Shown here: piece after piece, positions 26,737 through 35,309 of the stretch
Position numbering within the stretch: the first letter of the stretch is position 1
How the letters are laid out: each line of letters starts with the position of its first letter
Source: Nitrospirota bacterium
GTDB taxonomy: Bacteria; Nitrospirota; Thermodesulfovibrionia; SZUA-242
DNA: 35,309 bases
Assembly (NCBI GenBank): GCA_016212095.1
Contig: JACRHH010000034.1
Span: 1 to 35,309, forward strand
Direction: 5' to 3'
The notes under the pieces: generated by a model
What the model was told of the DNA's origin: nothing
Database searches by the model: none
Seen by the model: the letters and a program-made list of their open reading frames with translations, nothing else
Position numbers and translations under genes: made by a program

Positions 26737-27153
26737 GGGTTGAACAACTTCTCAACGGCAAACTGCGTCGCCGGTTTGATCTGTCGCCGGGGGTAATTCC
26801 ATTTTTAAATCATTCGGACAACCTGTGTCTGTGTGTTCGGCCATGTTTCGGCTCCCCCCGGCTTCGCCACCCCCCTCATTGAGGGGGGCTTGGGGGGGAG
26901 TTATGGAACTGTCGATTCGAGATTGGAATGATAACCCTCGACAATCCGAAACACCTCTTCCGCTTCTAAAAAAACAACAATCGTCGTCTTGCCGCACGCG
27001 CCTGTAGCCTGCGATCCGGCAACACCGGCTCTCAATCGGCTGCCGAACTGCTACAAGCGCGCGGCAGGTTCCATCCGTAAATTTACGACACACCGGTTGT
27101 TGCAAAAAGTATTCACCTTGTGGAATACTGACGACATTCGAGCGAATTCCGGC
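26737..27153. other. Gene-free stretch with a C/G-rich repeat and degenerate remnants
   Basis: No convincing gene lies here on either strand. It holds a C6/G6 inverted repeat with neighbouring C- and G-runs (26853-26899). It also holds a 48-nt piece (27007-27054) that resembles the tail of the helicase gene (24337-24384) at about three positions in four by eye, in the same reading frame sense. It ends at the promoter at 27154. Confidence 0.6.
26870..26888 (+). repeat. C/G-tract inverted repeat
   Basis: CCCCCCTCA (26870-26878), a central T, then TGAGGGGGG (26880-26888). Extra C- and G-runs flank it at 26853-26859 (CCCCCCG) and 26892-26898 (GGGGGGG). This layout is like dispersed intergenic repeats of several proteobacterial genomes, but only one copy lies in the window, so its repeat nature is inferred. 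Confidence 0.5.
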
Positions 27154-27181
27154 TTGACATTCCGCGGATAATAAATATAAT
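27154..27181 (+). promoter_or_regulatory. Sigma-70 promoter of the mltD-like gene
   Basis: TTGACA (27154-27159) and TATAAT (27176-27181) are both exact consensus hexamers with a 16-bp spacer. The expected start of transcription is near 27188, giving a leader of about 75 nt before the ATG at 27262. Confidence 0.85.
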
Positions 27182-27261
27182 GGCGGAAAACATAGGCTCG
27201 TTCCGATACCGCGAATTAATGTGCGAGTTTTAACAAAATAATGTGGAGGCCTGCCTGGAAC

Positions 27262-28773
27262 ATGAAACATATCAGAACCATGAAACATAGTATGCGCCAC
27301 ATGCTTGCAGCTCTGGTCATAGCCGTGCAATGTTCCGGAGTGGCTTTCGCCATGGAAACCGACGGGCGCGCATTTCCGGAAGCGATTGCCGAAGCGTCCT
27401 CGCTGGATGAGCGCAGTTGTCTTGAGGTTGCCGAATCGAACATCACGGAAGACCTTGGCTGGGCATCCGTGCCCCAGACATGCTCTAACGACCGCATCAC
27501 GCCCGATGAGGAGCGCATGGCGCTTGAGCTTGAATTCATTGAAGACATGGCTGCCGAGCGGAATGGCCTGAACGCGAAGGCCAACTTCTCATTCCCGCAT
27601 AATCCTGAAGTCGAGCGCAGCATCGAGTTTTTCCGGTCGGGGCGCATGCGCGACCGCTTCACAAGCTGGCTTGAGCGATCGGGCCGCTACCGCGATGTGA
27701 TGTCCGAGGCCCTCAGAAACGAGGGACTTCCCGATGATCTGGTGTATCTGGCGCTGATCGAGAGCGGATTCAACCCCAAGGCGTTTTCACGCGCCAAGGC
27801 GTCGGGCCCGTGGCAGTTCATCGAGTCAACCGGCAGGCGGTTTGGGCTTGCCATAAACTGGTGGGTGGATGAACGGCGCGATCCTATAAAATCCGCCAAG
27901 TCCGCCGCGCGCTATCTGAAAGACCTCTACGCCCGGTTCGGCGTCTGGGACTTGGCCATGGCCGCCTACAACGCCGGAGAGGGCAGGATAGAGAAGGCGC
28001 GAGCCCGCGCCAGAACGGATGATTTCTGGAAGATACGCAAGACCAATAATATACGCACCGAAACCAAGGATTACGTTCCTTTATATATTGCTGCCACAAG
28101 GATAGCCAAAAATCCTGTCGAGTACGGATTCGACAGCATCGATTATCAGGAGCCGCTGAACTTCGACGAGGTTGTGTTGACGAGCCCTGTCGATCTTGCA
28201 AAAGCTGCCGCTCTTGCCGGTGTGGATGAGCAGGAGATCAAGGATCTGAATCCGGAGTTGAAGCAGGCCTCCACGCCGCCGTATGACAATGAATATGTGC
28301 TGAGGCTTCCAACCGGCTCCGCGGATACTTTCCTCGATAATGTGAGCGGCATTCCTCCGGAGGAGCTTGTCAACCTGCGATCCCATACAGTTGCAAGGGG
28401 GCAGACACTGGCCGGAATCGCCCGCAAGTACGGGGTGTCGATGAAAATATTGAGGGAAATGAATCCGGGCATGCACAAACGCGCGCTTCAGGAAGGCGAG
28501 CTTGTCTATCTGCCGGCCGGATCGGCTGCTTCGAAAGCGGCTGCTTCAAAGAAGTCCGGCGGCGATGGCAAGGCAATGAAGAATATCGAGCCGGAGGCGG
28601 TTGCGGAGACCGGAGAGGCGCTGTCGCACCGCATTCGCAAGGGCGATACCCTTGCCACCGTGGCGAACCGGTACAAGATTCCGGTTCAGACTCTCATAAA
28701 GCTGAATCCGCACCTGAAGCCGAGCAGGCTCAAGATTGGAGATTCCATCCGGGTTCCGGGAAAATCGGCCTAG
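27262..28773 (+). CDS. mltD: Membrane-bound lytic transglycosylase, MltD-like, with two LysM domains
   Basis: About 503 aa. Four in-frame ATGs (27241, 27262, 27280, 27292) compete; 27262 has a GGAGG site 12 nt upstream. A signal peptide (AALVIAVQCSGVAFA) is present. The SLT domain (about residues 145-300) has the catalytic Glu167 in LALIESGFNP, then ASGPWQFIESTGRRFGL and AMAAYNAGEGRI. Two LysM modules follow (HTVARGQTLAGIARKYGVSM and HRIRKGDTLATVANRYKIPV), which bind peptidoglycan. It cleaves glycan strands to 1,6-anhydro ends in the periplasm. No lipobox cysteine is obvious: the Cys in the signal peptide (VQCSG) lacks a good lipobox. It is monocistronic, between its own promoter and a terminator. 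Confidence 0.93.
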   Translation: MKHIRTMKHSMRHMLAALVIAVQCSGVAFAMETDGRAFPEAIAEASSLDERSCLEVAESNITEDLGWASVPQTCSNDRITPDEERMALELEFIEDMAAERNGLNAKANFSFPHNPEVERSIEFFRSGRMRDRFTSWLERSGRYRDVMSEALRNEGLPDDLVYLALIESGFNPKAFSRAKASGPWQFIESTGRRFGLAINWWVDERRDPIKSAKSAARYLKDLYARFGVWDLAMAAYNAGEGRIEKARARARTDDFWKIRKTNNIRTETKDYVPLYIAATRIAKNPVEYGFDSIDYQEPLNFDEVVLTSPVDLAKAAALAGVDEQEIKDLNPELKQASTPPYDNEYVLRLPTGSADTFLDNVSGIPPEELVNLRSHTVARGQTLAGIARKYGVSMKILREMNPGMHKRALQEGELVYLPAGSAASKAAASKKSGGDGKAMKNIEPEAVAETGEALSHRIRKGDTLATVANRYKIPVQTLIKLNPHLKPSRLKIGDSIRVPGKSA

Positions 28774-28823
28774 AGAACTGATATTATACTGCCGGCAGAT
28801 GCCGGTATTTTCACGAAACACCG

Positions 28824-28858
28824 ACGCCCGCCATCGTAACACCGGCGGGCGTTTTTTT
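28824..28858 (+). terminator. Rho-independent terminator after the mltD-like gene
   Basis: Arms ACGCCCGCC (28824-28832) and GGCGGGCGT (28844-28852) around an 11-nt loop, followed directly by seven T (28852-28858). A textbook terminator. It ends only 17 nt before the leuS start codon, so leuS either has an overlapping promoter or this element acts as an attenuator for leuS. Confidence 0.88.
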
Positions 28859-28875
28859 ATATGGAGGTTTGAAAC

Positions 28876-31305
28876 TTGGAAGAGCGTTACAGGCCTGAGG
28901 CCGTCGAGGCTAGATGGCGGAACCACTGGGAAGCAAACGAGAGCTTCAGGCTTGGAGATGTTCCCGCCGACGCCAAAAAATATTACTGCCTTGAGATGTT
29001 CCCGTATCCCTCCGGACGCATCCATATGGGACATGTGCGGAACTATTCCATTGGCGACGTCATAGCCCGCTACAAGCGCATGCGCGGATACACCGTGCTT
29101 CATCCGATGGGTTGGGACGCCTTCGGCCTGCCTGCCGAAAATGCGGCGATAGCCCACGGCGTGCATCCGGCCAAATGGACGATCGACAACACAGACTACA
29201 TGCGCAGCCAGTTGAAGCGCATGGGCCTTTCATACGACTGGTCGCGCGAGGTGCTCACCTGCTCGCCGGAGTATTACCGCTGGAACCAGTGGTTTTTTGT
29301 GCAGATGTACAAAAAGGGGCTTGCCTATCGAAAAACTTCATTTGTGAACTGGTGCGATTCCTGCGGAACAGTGCTGGCAAACGAGCAGGTGCTCGACGGC
29401 GATGTCTGCTGGAGATGCGACAGCCCGGTGATGCAGAAGGAGCTTGAGCAGTGGTTTTTCCGGATAACCGCATACTCCGACGAACTGCTTCAGGGCTGCG
29501 ACACGCTGCCAGGCTGGCCTGAGCGCGTCACCACCATGCAGAGAAACTGGATCGGCAGGAGCGAGGGGCTTGAAGTGGATTTCCGGATCGAAGGCTCGAA
29601 CGAGAGCATACGCATATTCACCACCCGGCCCGACACGCTTTTCGGCGTGACGTTCATGTCGCTTGCCCCCAACCATCCGATGGCCGAGGCTCTGACGGCG
29701 GACAAGGCGGGGCTTGCGCGCGTTCTTTCGCACTATGGCGACCAGACATTAAAAGAAGGCGTGTTCACAGGGCGTTACGCCATCAATCCGCTCACCGGAG
29801 ACCGAGTGCCGATATGGCTTGCCAATTTCGTTCTGCTTGAGTACGGAACCGGCGCGGTCATGGCTGTTCCGGCGCACGATCAGCGCGACTTCGAGTTTGC
29901 CGGAAAATACGGAATCGGCATCAAGGTTGTGATAAATCCGGAAGACAAGCCGGCTGCCGCATCGCTTGCGGAGGCATTCACCGATCCGGGAGTTCTGACC
30001 GCGTCCGGCGATTTCAGCGGCATGAAGTCTGTTGAGGCGAAGCGCGCCATATCGGAATTCGTGGAGGCGAAGGGATGGGGCAAGCGAACGGTCAACTATC
30101 GCCTGCGCGACTGGGGCGTTTCCCGCCAGCGTTATTGGGGCACGCCGATTCCGATTATCTACTGCCGGGACTGCGGCGCGGTTCCCGTGCCGGAGGATCA
30201 ACTGCCGGTGCTTCTGCCCGACGATGTCGAACTGACCGGCAAGGGCGCGTCTCCGCTTGCGCGTTCGGAGGCGTTTGTGAATGTCGCCTGCCCGTCATGC
30301 GGCAAGCCTGCCCGCCGCGAGACGGACACCATGGACACGTTTGTGGATTCTTCGTGGTATTTCATGCGCTACACAGATCATTCGTCAGACAGCCCGGTTG
30401 ATCCGGAGCAGGCCAATAGGTGGCTTCCCGTCGATCAGTACATCGGCGGCATAGAGCACGCAGTGCTGCATCTTCTCTACTCGCGCTTCTTTACGCGGGT
30501 CATCCGCGATCTGGGATTGACGGCGGTTGACGAGCCGTTCCGGAACCTGCTTACGCAGGGCATGGTCTTGAAGGACGGAGCCAAGATGTCGAAGTCCAAG
30601 GGCAATGTCGTCGATCCCGATCATCTTATAGGCCGATACGGGGCGGACACGGCGCGGCTGTTTTCGCTGTTTGCAGCGCCGCCTGAAAACGATCTCGTCT
30701 GGTCGGATCAGGGCGTTGATGGCTCTCACAGGTTTCTTCACCGCGTCTGGGCGCTTGTCTTCAAGAATAATGTTCGTGGCGGTTCATTCGATACGGCGCA
30801 ACTCAATCCTGCTGCGCGGGATGTTTACCGCAAGACGCATCAGACCGTTCGCAAGGTGACGGCGGACATGGAGCGCGATTTCCATTTCAATACAGCCATC
30901 GCCGCGCTCATGGAGCTTGTGAACGCTCTTTCCGCGTTCGAGGCGCATGATGACGCGGATCGCGGCGTGATACGTTATTCGCTTGAGCGTCTGATTCTCA
31001 TGCTCGCGCCGTTTGCCCCGCATATTGCCGAGGAGTTGTGGGATGCGCTTGGAAATACGTCAGGCGGCCTTGTGAACGCTCCATGGCCGCAGTGGGACGA
31101 GGAAGCGGCGCGTGATGATGAAATAGAGCTTGTCATCCAGCTCAACGGCAAATTGCGCGCGCGCGCAATGGTTCCGGCAGACAGCGCGGAGGACGATCTG
31201 AAAAAAATTGCGCTGTCGCATGAGAAGATAGTTGAGGCGCTTGGCGGCACTGAGCCAAGGCGAGTAATCGTGGCGCGAGGCAGGCTTGTGAATATCGTCT
31301 TATGA
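28876..31305 (+). CDS. leuS: Leucyl-tRNA synthetase
   Basis: 809 aa, starting at TTG with GGAGG 8 nt upstream. This class I synthetase charges tRNA-Leu. HIGH is present as HMGH (residues 50-53) in [14 protein letters not shown], and KMSKS at 570-574. The zinc-type pairs are CDSC and CWRC. The CP1 editing domain shows [20 protein letters not shown] and [19 protein letters not shown], including the Asp and Thr-rich site that hydrolyses mischarged tRNA. The C-terminal anticodon-binding part is normal. It overlaps lptE by 4 nt, so the three genes to holA form an operon. Confidence 0.98.
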   Translation: MEERYRPEAVEARWRNHWEANESFRLGDVPADAKKYYCLEMFPYPSGRIHMGHVRNYSIGDVIARYKRMRGYTVLHPMGWDAFGLPAENAAIAHGVHPAKWTIDNTDYMRSQLKRMGLSYDWSREVLTCSPEYYRWNQWFFVQMYKKGLAYRKTSFVNWCDSCGTVLANEQVLDGDVCWRCDSPVMQKELEQWFFRITAYSDELLQGCDTLPGWPERVTTMQRNWIGRSEGLEVDFRIEGSNESIRIFTTRPDTLFGVTFMSLAPNHPMAEALTADKAGLARVLSHYGDQTLKEGVFTGRYAINPLTGDRVPIWLANFVLLEYGTGAVMAVPAHDQRDFEFAGKYGIGIKVVINPEDKPAAASLAEAFTDPGVLTASGDFSGMKSVEAKRAISEFVEAKGWGKRTVNYRLRDWGVSRQRYWGTPIPIIYCRDCGAVPVPEDQLPVLLPDDVELTGKGASPLARSEAFVNVACPSCGKPARRETDTMDTFVDSSWYFMRYTDHSSDSPVDPEQANRWLPVDQYIGGIEHAVLHLLYSRFFTRVIRDLGLTAVDEPFRNLLTQGMVLKDGAKMSKSKGNVVDPDHLIGRYGADTARLFSLFAAPPENDLVWSDQGVDGSHRFLHRVWALVFKNNVRGGSFDTAQLNPAARDVYRKTHQTVRKVTADMERDFHFNTAIAALMELVNALSAFEAHDDADRGVIRYSLERLILMLAPFAPHIAEELWDALGNTSGGLVNAPWPQWDEEAARDDEIELVIQLNGKLRARAMVPADSAEDDLKKIALSHEKIVEALGGTEPRRVIVARGRLVNIVL

Positions 31306-31802
31306 TAAGAATTTTCCCTGCCGCCATGCTCTTTTTTGTTGTTGCGGCGATTCATGGCTGCGGATACCGGCAGATTTCAGGCCGATCCGAATTCTCCTCC
31401 ATCAGGATAATGCCGGTGGAAAACCGCACGCGCGAGCCCGACATTCCGGATATGCTGCGTCAGGCCGTTGCCGAAGAGTTGCTGATCGACCGCCGCGTGA
31501 CGGTTGCAAGCTCCAACTCCGACGCGCAACTGGAAAGCATTGTGACGGCATACAGGCTGAATCCCACGGCTGAAGCCGGAGATCGCGCCACGCAGTACGA
31601 AATAGTGCTTGCCGCCGATTTTCTGGTCAAGGATTCGGGTGGAAAAATTCTCAGCCGGATCAAGGGGCTTGAGCCGCCGGTTCGCGAGGTTTTCAGCGTT
31701 GGAGCCGACGCGGCTGCCGCGAAGATCGGCGAGGAGGCGGCGCGCGGCAAGGCTGTTCGCGCTCTTGCCCGCGAGCTGCGGTTCAGGATGCTGCCGAAAT
31801 GA
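31302..31802 (+). CDS. lptE: LPS-assembly lipoprotein LptE
   Basis: 166 aa. A lipoprotein signal with the cleavage region AAIHGCGY (Cys at residue 20; His at -2 is unusual) leads to the LptE fold: CGYRQISG, then [20 protein letters not shown] and later [12 protein letters not shown]. LptE plugs the LptD barrel and helps place lipopolysaccharide in the outer membrane. The position between leuS and holA is conserved in several proteobacteria. It overlaps both neighbours by 4 nt. Confidence 0.88.
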   Translation: MIRIFPAAMLFFVVAAIHGCGYRQISGRSEFSSIRIMPVENRTREPDIPDMLRQAVAEELLIDRRVTVASSNSDAQLESIVTAYRLNPTAEAGDRATQYEIVLAADFLVKDSGGKILSRIKGLEPPVREVFSVGADAAAAKIGEEAARGKAVRALARELRFRMLPK

Positions 31803-32695
31803 GCCTCAAGAAAGTCATCGAGGAGATAGGTAAAGGGCTGCCGTCTCCGCTCTATTTTTTTTACGGCACAGGTTTTCTTGTTGACGAGATGGCCGAAAGC
31901 GCTGTGAGGCGGATTTTCCCGTCCGGCCCGGACGACTTCAGCTTCACAGTGTTTCATGCCTCCGGAGCCGCGCCAGCCGAGATCGTGAGCGTGGCCGACA
32001 CGCTGCCGTTCATGTCGCCGCGCCGCATGGTTATTGTGCGGGAGGCGGAAGCCTTCCGCGCGGCAGACAAGAAGCCGTTCGAGCGTTATCTGGCCAATCC
32101 GTCGCCGTCCACCTGTCTCCTGTTCCTGACCGGCGTGTTCGACAAGCGGAGCGCGTTTCTCAAGCTGGTGATGTCATCCGCGTGCAAGTCGTTCGAGATA
32201 ACGCTGTCGGAGCGCGACATCCCGGCATGGGCTGGCCGCAGGGCGTCTGAACTTGGCGTGAGGTTGACGTCTGACGCGCTTGCCCTTCTGCTTGAGCTGA
32301 TCGGGCCGGAGCCCGCCATACTGGCGCGTGAGATCGAAAAACTGTCGCTGCTTGGCGTGAAGGAGATCGGCGTCGAGCAGGTGGAGCAGGGAGTTGGCGG
32401 AATGCGCGAATATACGCCGTTTGCCATTGTTGCCGAGCTTGGCAAGGGAAATATCGAACGCGCGCTACGCATAACGAAGGCGCTCTTTGAATCTGGGCAG
32501 GAGGCTGTGTCCATTCTGGGCGTTATTGCGTGGCATTACCGCCAGATCTACAACCGCGCCCAAAACAAAAAGGGCTTCAGAGAAATCTTTGAAGCCCTTC
32601 ACGATACCGATGTTCAGTTAAAATCCTCCGGCAAGCCGGAAAATCTGCTGATAGAATCGCTGCTTTTTAAGCTGATGGCGCTGCGGCTTTATTGA
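31799..32695 (+). CDS. holA: DNA polymerase III subunit delta
   Basis: 298 aa. The N-terminal half has the delta pattern PLYFFYGTGFLVDEMAESAV and PFMSPRRMVIVREAEAF. The second half has IGPEPAILAREIEKLSLLG and AVSILGVIAWHYRQIY. Delta opens the beta clamp in the clamp loader. The length is slightly short (usual about 330). Its 3' end overlaps the 3' end of rpsT on the other strand by 29 nt. Confidence 0.93.
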   Translation: MSLKKVIEEIGKGLPSPLYFFYGTGFLVDEMAESAVRRIFPSGPDDFSFTVFHASGAAPAEIVSVADTLPFMSPRRMVIVREAEAFRAADKKPFERYLANPSPSTCLLFLTGVFDKRSAFLKLVMSSACKSFEITLSERDIPAWAGRRASELGVRLTSDALALLLELIGPEPAILAREIEKLSLLGVKEIGVEQVEQGVGGMREYTPFAIVAELGKGNIERALRITKALFESGQEAVSILGVIAWHYRQIYNRAQNKKGFREIFEALHDTDVQLKSSGKPENLLIESLLFKLMALRLY

Positions 32696-32960
32696 ACCGC
32701 TTTGTGAGGCGCGAAATGCGTCTTGAAGCGGTGTTTCTGTGAAGAACGCCCTTGGAAGCTGCCTGATCGATGGTCTTGATCGCCAGACGCAGCTTTTCCT
32801 GAGACTGCGCGGCGTCGCCTGTTGTCATTGATGCGTCGGCGGCCTTGATGGCTGTCTTCATTGTCGATATTTCATGACGGTTCCGAACATTGCGAGCCTC
32901 AGACTGGCGCGCTTTCTTCATAGCCGATTTGTTGCGTTTAACCTTACCCTTGACTGCCAA
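32667..32960 (-). CDS. rpsT: 30S ribosomal protein S20
   Basis: 97 aa, starting at TTG with GGGAGG 7 nt upstream. The basic N-terminus (KRNKSAMKKARQSEARNVRN) and the C-terminal LHRNTASRRISRLTKRFN are S20. It binds the bottom of 16S rRNA and helps assembly. It is transcribed alone, towards holA, and the last 29 nt are shared with it on opposite strands. Confidence 0.96.
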   Translation of the reverse strand: MAVKGKVKRNKSAMKKARQSEARNVRNRHEISTMKTAIKAADASMTTGDAAQSQEKLRLAIKTIDQAASKGVLHRNTASRRISRLTKRFNKAAAPSA

Positions 32961-32992
32961 GAAGTTACCTCCCGATTACAATACGATTACCC

Positions 32993-33008
32993 CCGTGATT
33001 TCTCACGG
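32993..33008 (-). promoter_or_regulatory. Small hairpin in the rpsT leader
   Basis: CCGTGA (32993-32998), loop TTTC, TCACGG (33003-33008): six pairs in the leader between promoter and start codon of rpsT. In E. coli S20 represses its own translation; whether this stem plays that role here is open. Confidence 0.4.
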
Positions 33009-33017
33009 TGAGACAGA

Positions 33018-33047
33018 TTTATACCAGCCGCGAGGGCTAAAAGTCAA
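33018..33047 (-). promoter_or_regulatory. Promoter of rpsT
   Basis: On the minus strand TTGACT (33042-33047) and TATAAA (33018-33023) are spaced 18 bp, with TGG just before the -10 giving an extended -10 pattern. Transcription would start near 33011, about 50 nt before the rpsT TTG. Confidence 0.75.
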
Positions 33048-33056
33048 TAGCAGGGG

Positions 33057-34394
33057 TTATCTTTCCCTTGCGCTTTCCTTCAGCCCCTGAAGCATTGGGG
33101 CGAGGAAGTATTCCATCAGCCGCCTGTTGCCGGTCTTGATCTCAGCCGAAACATTCATGCCCGGAGCCAGGTTTACCGGTTTGCCGTCAGCCGAAATGGT
33201 GGTTTTGCCCATTGTTATCCGCGCGGCGTACAGAAAGCCCCTTTTATCGACCGGAACGGCGTCGCGGGAAAGCGAGACAACGCGGCCCGGAACAATACCG
33301 TATTTTGTAAACGGAAACGATTCTATCTTGATCTCCGCCTCTTGCCCCTCGCTAACAAAGCCGATGTCCTTGTTTTCGATCAGCGCCTCCACCTCGACTG
33401 TCTCGCCATCCGGCGCGATCACCATAAGCTCCTGCGCCGGATTGACCACGCCGCCGATTGTATGCACCGCAAGCTGCTGAACCGTGCCGTCGATTGGTGC
33501 GGCTATTGTGAGAATACCCTTGCGGCGATCCGCCTTGACGAGTTCCTCACGAAGTGAAGCCGCCTTTGTTTCGGACTCGGACAGCGCCGCCAACGCATTC
33601 CTGCGGAATTCATGCCGCAATGTTTCACAATTTATCCGAGCTTCATCGAGCGCCGCCGTATCCGCCTTTATCTCTTCCACCATGGCGTCGTGCCGCTGCC
33701 GCTGGTCAAGATACTCCTTTTCGTGATCGAGATAATCGATCCGCGATGCAAGCCCTTTGTCCATTAACGACCTGAATGCGCTCCTGCGCTCATCGAGAAT
33801 ATTCAGCACTGCCTCAAGACCGGGCAATTGAGACTTGCCGGAATCTACTTTCGCGCTGAATTTATCTATTGACGACTGCGCGGCATCAAGCCGCGACCTG
33901 TACCCATCGAGTTCCTGCCGGAGCATCCGCCGCTGAAGTTCCATAAACGAAGATGGCACTCCGTCGGGAGGTGTAAAGTCGTCGTGTTCATCGACAAGCG
34001 CCCGCAGTCTGGCGGTCTCAGTTGCTGCGGCCAGATATTCGTTGCTCAACCGCTCGCGCTCGGCTGTGCTTTCAGTGGTGTCGAGTTCCACAAGCACGTC
34101 GCCCTCATGAACCTCCATGCCGTTTTGGGCATGAATTGCATTTATCACGCCTGCCGCCGGAGCTTGAACCACCTTGCTGTGGCCTGTCGGAATGATCTTG
34201 CCCTGCGCCGTGGCGGTTATGTCGATGCTTGCAAGCGATGCCCACAAAATGCCTGTTGAAAATGCGGCAATTATCACTCCGATCAGAATTCTGCCAAGCG
34301 GCGAGGGCGGCGACTCCTGAACTTCGAGCACTGCCGGAAGGAACTCAGTTTCCTCAAGCGGCTTGCCGCTTCCTGTTGATCTTAGTGTAAGCAC
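33057..34394 (-). CDS. HlyD-type membrane fusion protein of a type I secretion system
   Basis: About 445 aa from GTG 34394, one base after the ABC gene stop. A short cytoplasmic N-terminus is followed by one transmembrane helix (ILIGVIIAAFSTGILWASL), then the lipoyl-like half (GKIIPTGHSKVVQAPAAGVI and NGMEVHEGDVLVELDTTES), a long coiled-coil hairpin (about residues 105-290), the second lipoyl half (ILTIAAPIDGTVQQLAVHTI) and the beta-barrel to MNVSAEIKTGNRRLMEYFLA. This is the HlyD/PrtE topology. It links the ABC exporter to a TolC-like outer-membrane channel. No TolC or substrate gene is in the window. Confidence 0.93.
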   Translation of the reverse strand: MLTLRSTGSGKPLEETEFLPAVLEVQESPPSPLGRILIGVIIAAFSTGILWASLASIDITATAQGKIIPTGHSKVVQAPAAGVINAIHAQNGMEVHEGDVLVELDTTESTAERERLSNEYLAAATETARLRALVDEHDDFTPPDGVPSSFMELQRRMLRQELDGYRSRLDAAQSSIDKFSAKVDSGKSQLPGLEAVLNILDERRSAFRSLMDKGLASRIDYLDHEKEYLDQRQRHDAMVEEIKADTAALDEARINCETLRHEFRRNALAALSESETKAASLREELVKADRRKGILTIAAPIDGTVQQLAVHTIGGVVNPAQELMVIAPDGETVEVEALIENKDIGFVSEGQEAEIKIESFPFTKYGIVPGRVVSLSRDAVPVDKRGFLYAARITMGKTTISADGKPVNLAPGMNVSAEIKTGNRRLMEYFLAPMLQGLKESARER

Positions 34395-34395
34395 G

Positions 34396-35309
34396 CTATG
34401 CCGCCACGCAAACGCCGTTTTGTATTGCGTTAAGTCGGGCGTAATAGCCGCCGGTTTCCACAAGTTCGGAATGCGCGCCTTCCTCGACTATCGCCCCTCT
34501 GTCGATTACGAAAATCCTGTCAGCCCCTCGCACAGTAGAAAGTCTGTGCGCGATGATGAAAACAGTCCGGTTGCGGCATATTTCCTTCATGTTTCGCTGA
34601 ATCATGCTTTCAGATTCATAGTCGAGCGCGCTGGTTGCCTCATCGAAAATCAGTATTCGCGGATTTGTGATAAGCGCTCTGGCGATGGCAATGCGCTGCC
34701 GTTGGCCGCCGGAAAGGGATGAGCCGTGCTCGCCGACCATGGTGTCGTACCCGCCGGTCAGTTCGGATATGAAATCATGCGCTCCGGCAAGCTTCGCCGC
34801 TTGAATGACCCGTTCCATCGGAACTCCCGGATCGGCGAGCGCGATATTGTCACGAACAGAGCTATTGAACAGGAAATTCTCCTGCAAAACCACGCCGGTT
34901 TGGCGCCTGAGCCACGCCGGATGCATATGCGAAACATCAAGGCCGTCTATCATAATGCGTCCGCCTTCCGGCACGTAAAGCCGCTGGATGAGTTTCGCCA
35001 CGGTGCTCTTGCCGGAACCCGACCGCCCCACAATGCCGATCACCTCTCCTGCCTGAATATCGAACGATACGTTGCGCAGAATGGCCGGGCCGTCATGGCG
35101 ATATCTGAAAGTAACGCCGTCGAAGACCACATTTCCGTTAACGCACGACGGCATCGCCCGTCCGCCTCCAAACGAAGGTTCCGCCGGGGTGTTCAGAACA
35201 TCGCCCAATCTGTTCACCGAAACGCCTGTCTGCTGGAAATCCTGCCAGAGGCGGACAATTCGAAGCACCGGCCCGCTTACCCTGCCGGAGAGCATATTGA
35301 ATGCGACAA
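34396..35309 (-). CDS. Type I secretion ABC exporter, C-terminal part (partial)
   Basis: The frame is open to the window edge and encodes the last 303 or so residues of a HlyB/PrtD-type permease-ATPase. The end of the membrane domain ([20 protein letters not shown]) is followed by the ATPase: Walker [11 protein letters not shown]-loop VLQENFLFN, signature [15 protein letters not shown], Walker [13 protein letters not shown], and AHRLSTV. It drives export of an unfolded protein through HlyD and an outer-membrane channel. The N-terminal domain (C39 or C39-like) lies outside, so HlyB type and PrtD type cannot be told apart with certainty. Confidence 0.94.
   Translation of the reverse strand, partial: VAFNMLSGRVSGPVLRIVRLWQDFQQTGVSVNRLGDVLNTPAEPSFGGGRAMPSCVNGNVVFDGVTFRYRHDGPAILRNVSFDIQAGEVIGIVGRSGSGKSTVAKLIQRLYVPEGGRIMIDGLDVSHMHPAWLRRQTGVVLQENFLFNSSVRDNIALADPGVPMERVIQAAKLAGAHDFISELTGGYDTMVGEHGSSLSGGQRQRIAIARALITNPRILIFDEATSALDYESESMIQRNMKEICRNRTVFIIAHRLSTVRGADRIFVIDRGAIVEEGAHSELVETGGYYARLNAIQNGVCVAA

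Noticed and set aside
21421-27150. CRISPR array, tRNA gene, integrase or insertion sequence that could mark the island
   Set aside because: No regularly spaced repeats, tRNA-like cloverleaf, integrase or transposase frame was found by reading; a tRNAscan or ISfinder run was not possible.
32571-32598. Inverted repeat AGGGCTTCA / TGAAGCCCT inside holA as a terminator
   Set aside because: It lies in the middle of a conserved coding region with no T-run; probably chance or a minor mRNA fold.

Overview
The window looks like a chromosomal segment of a diderm bacterium. LptE, a type I secretion adaptor with its ABC exporter, and a signal-peptide-bearing MltD-type transglycosylase all imply an outer membrane. 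The order leuS-lptE-holA-rpsT, zinc-type S14, zinc-ribbon L24 and a divergent type IV pilus/type II secretion-like ATPase fit a deltaproteobacterial (Desulfuromonadota/Geobacter-like) lineage. That assignment is inference from gene order and protein style, and no marker here proves it. Start codons include many TTG and GTG.

Region 1 (1-14708) is the S10-spc-alpha ribosomal superoperon: the tuf 3' end, then rpsJ, rplC, rplD, rplW, rplB, rpsS, rplV, rpsC, rplP, rpmC, rpsQ, rplN, rplX, rplE, rpsN, rpsH, rplF, rplR, rpsE, rplO, secY, map, infA, rpmJ, rpsM, rpsK, rpsD, rpoA and rplQ. All are on the + strand with short gaps or overlaps. Two usual members are absent from their normal places: rpmD (between rpsE and rplO) and adk (between secY and map). 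A strong hairpin separates rpsD from rpoA. A tiny membrane protein follows rplQ; its reading frame continues through an in-frame UGA that sits directly before a 10-bp hairpin, so it may be a selenoprotein. A terminator follows.

Region 2 (14764-21353) is a five-gene + strand cluster. It encodes a secreted, membrane-anchored von Willebrand A protein, an inner-membrane coiled-coil protein, a 91-aa unknown, an ExeA/GspA-type AAA ATPase fused to a receiver-like domain, and a GspE/MshE-like ATPase that keeps Walker A but has lost other family motifs. No pilin, secretin or platform protein lies nearby. This is the best candidate here for an undescribed envelope system.

Region 3 (21421-27150) is a decaying defence island. 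A PLD plus SNF2-type helicase gene has an apparent internal deletion and a 2-nt slippage. An intact ORF6N-domain gene follows, carrying a perfect 15-bp inverted repeat inside its coding sequence. Then come an Eco57I-like restriction-methylase gene reduced to its two ends, a truncated DUF1016-like fragment, an opposite-strand gene of unknown function, and a non-coding stretch with a C/G-rich repeat.

Region 4 (27154-35309) is housekeeping and envelope. A consensus sigma-70 promoter drives an MltD-like LysM transglycosylase. After a terminator comes the overlapping leuS-lptE-holA operon. On the minus strand lie rpsT, with its own promoter, and a type I secretion pair (HlyD-type adaptor and the 3' part of an ABC exporter that runs off the window).
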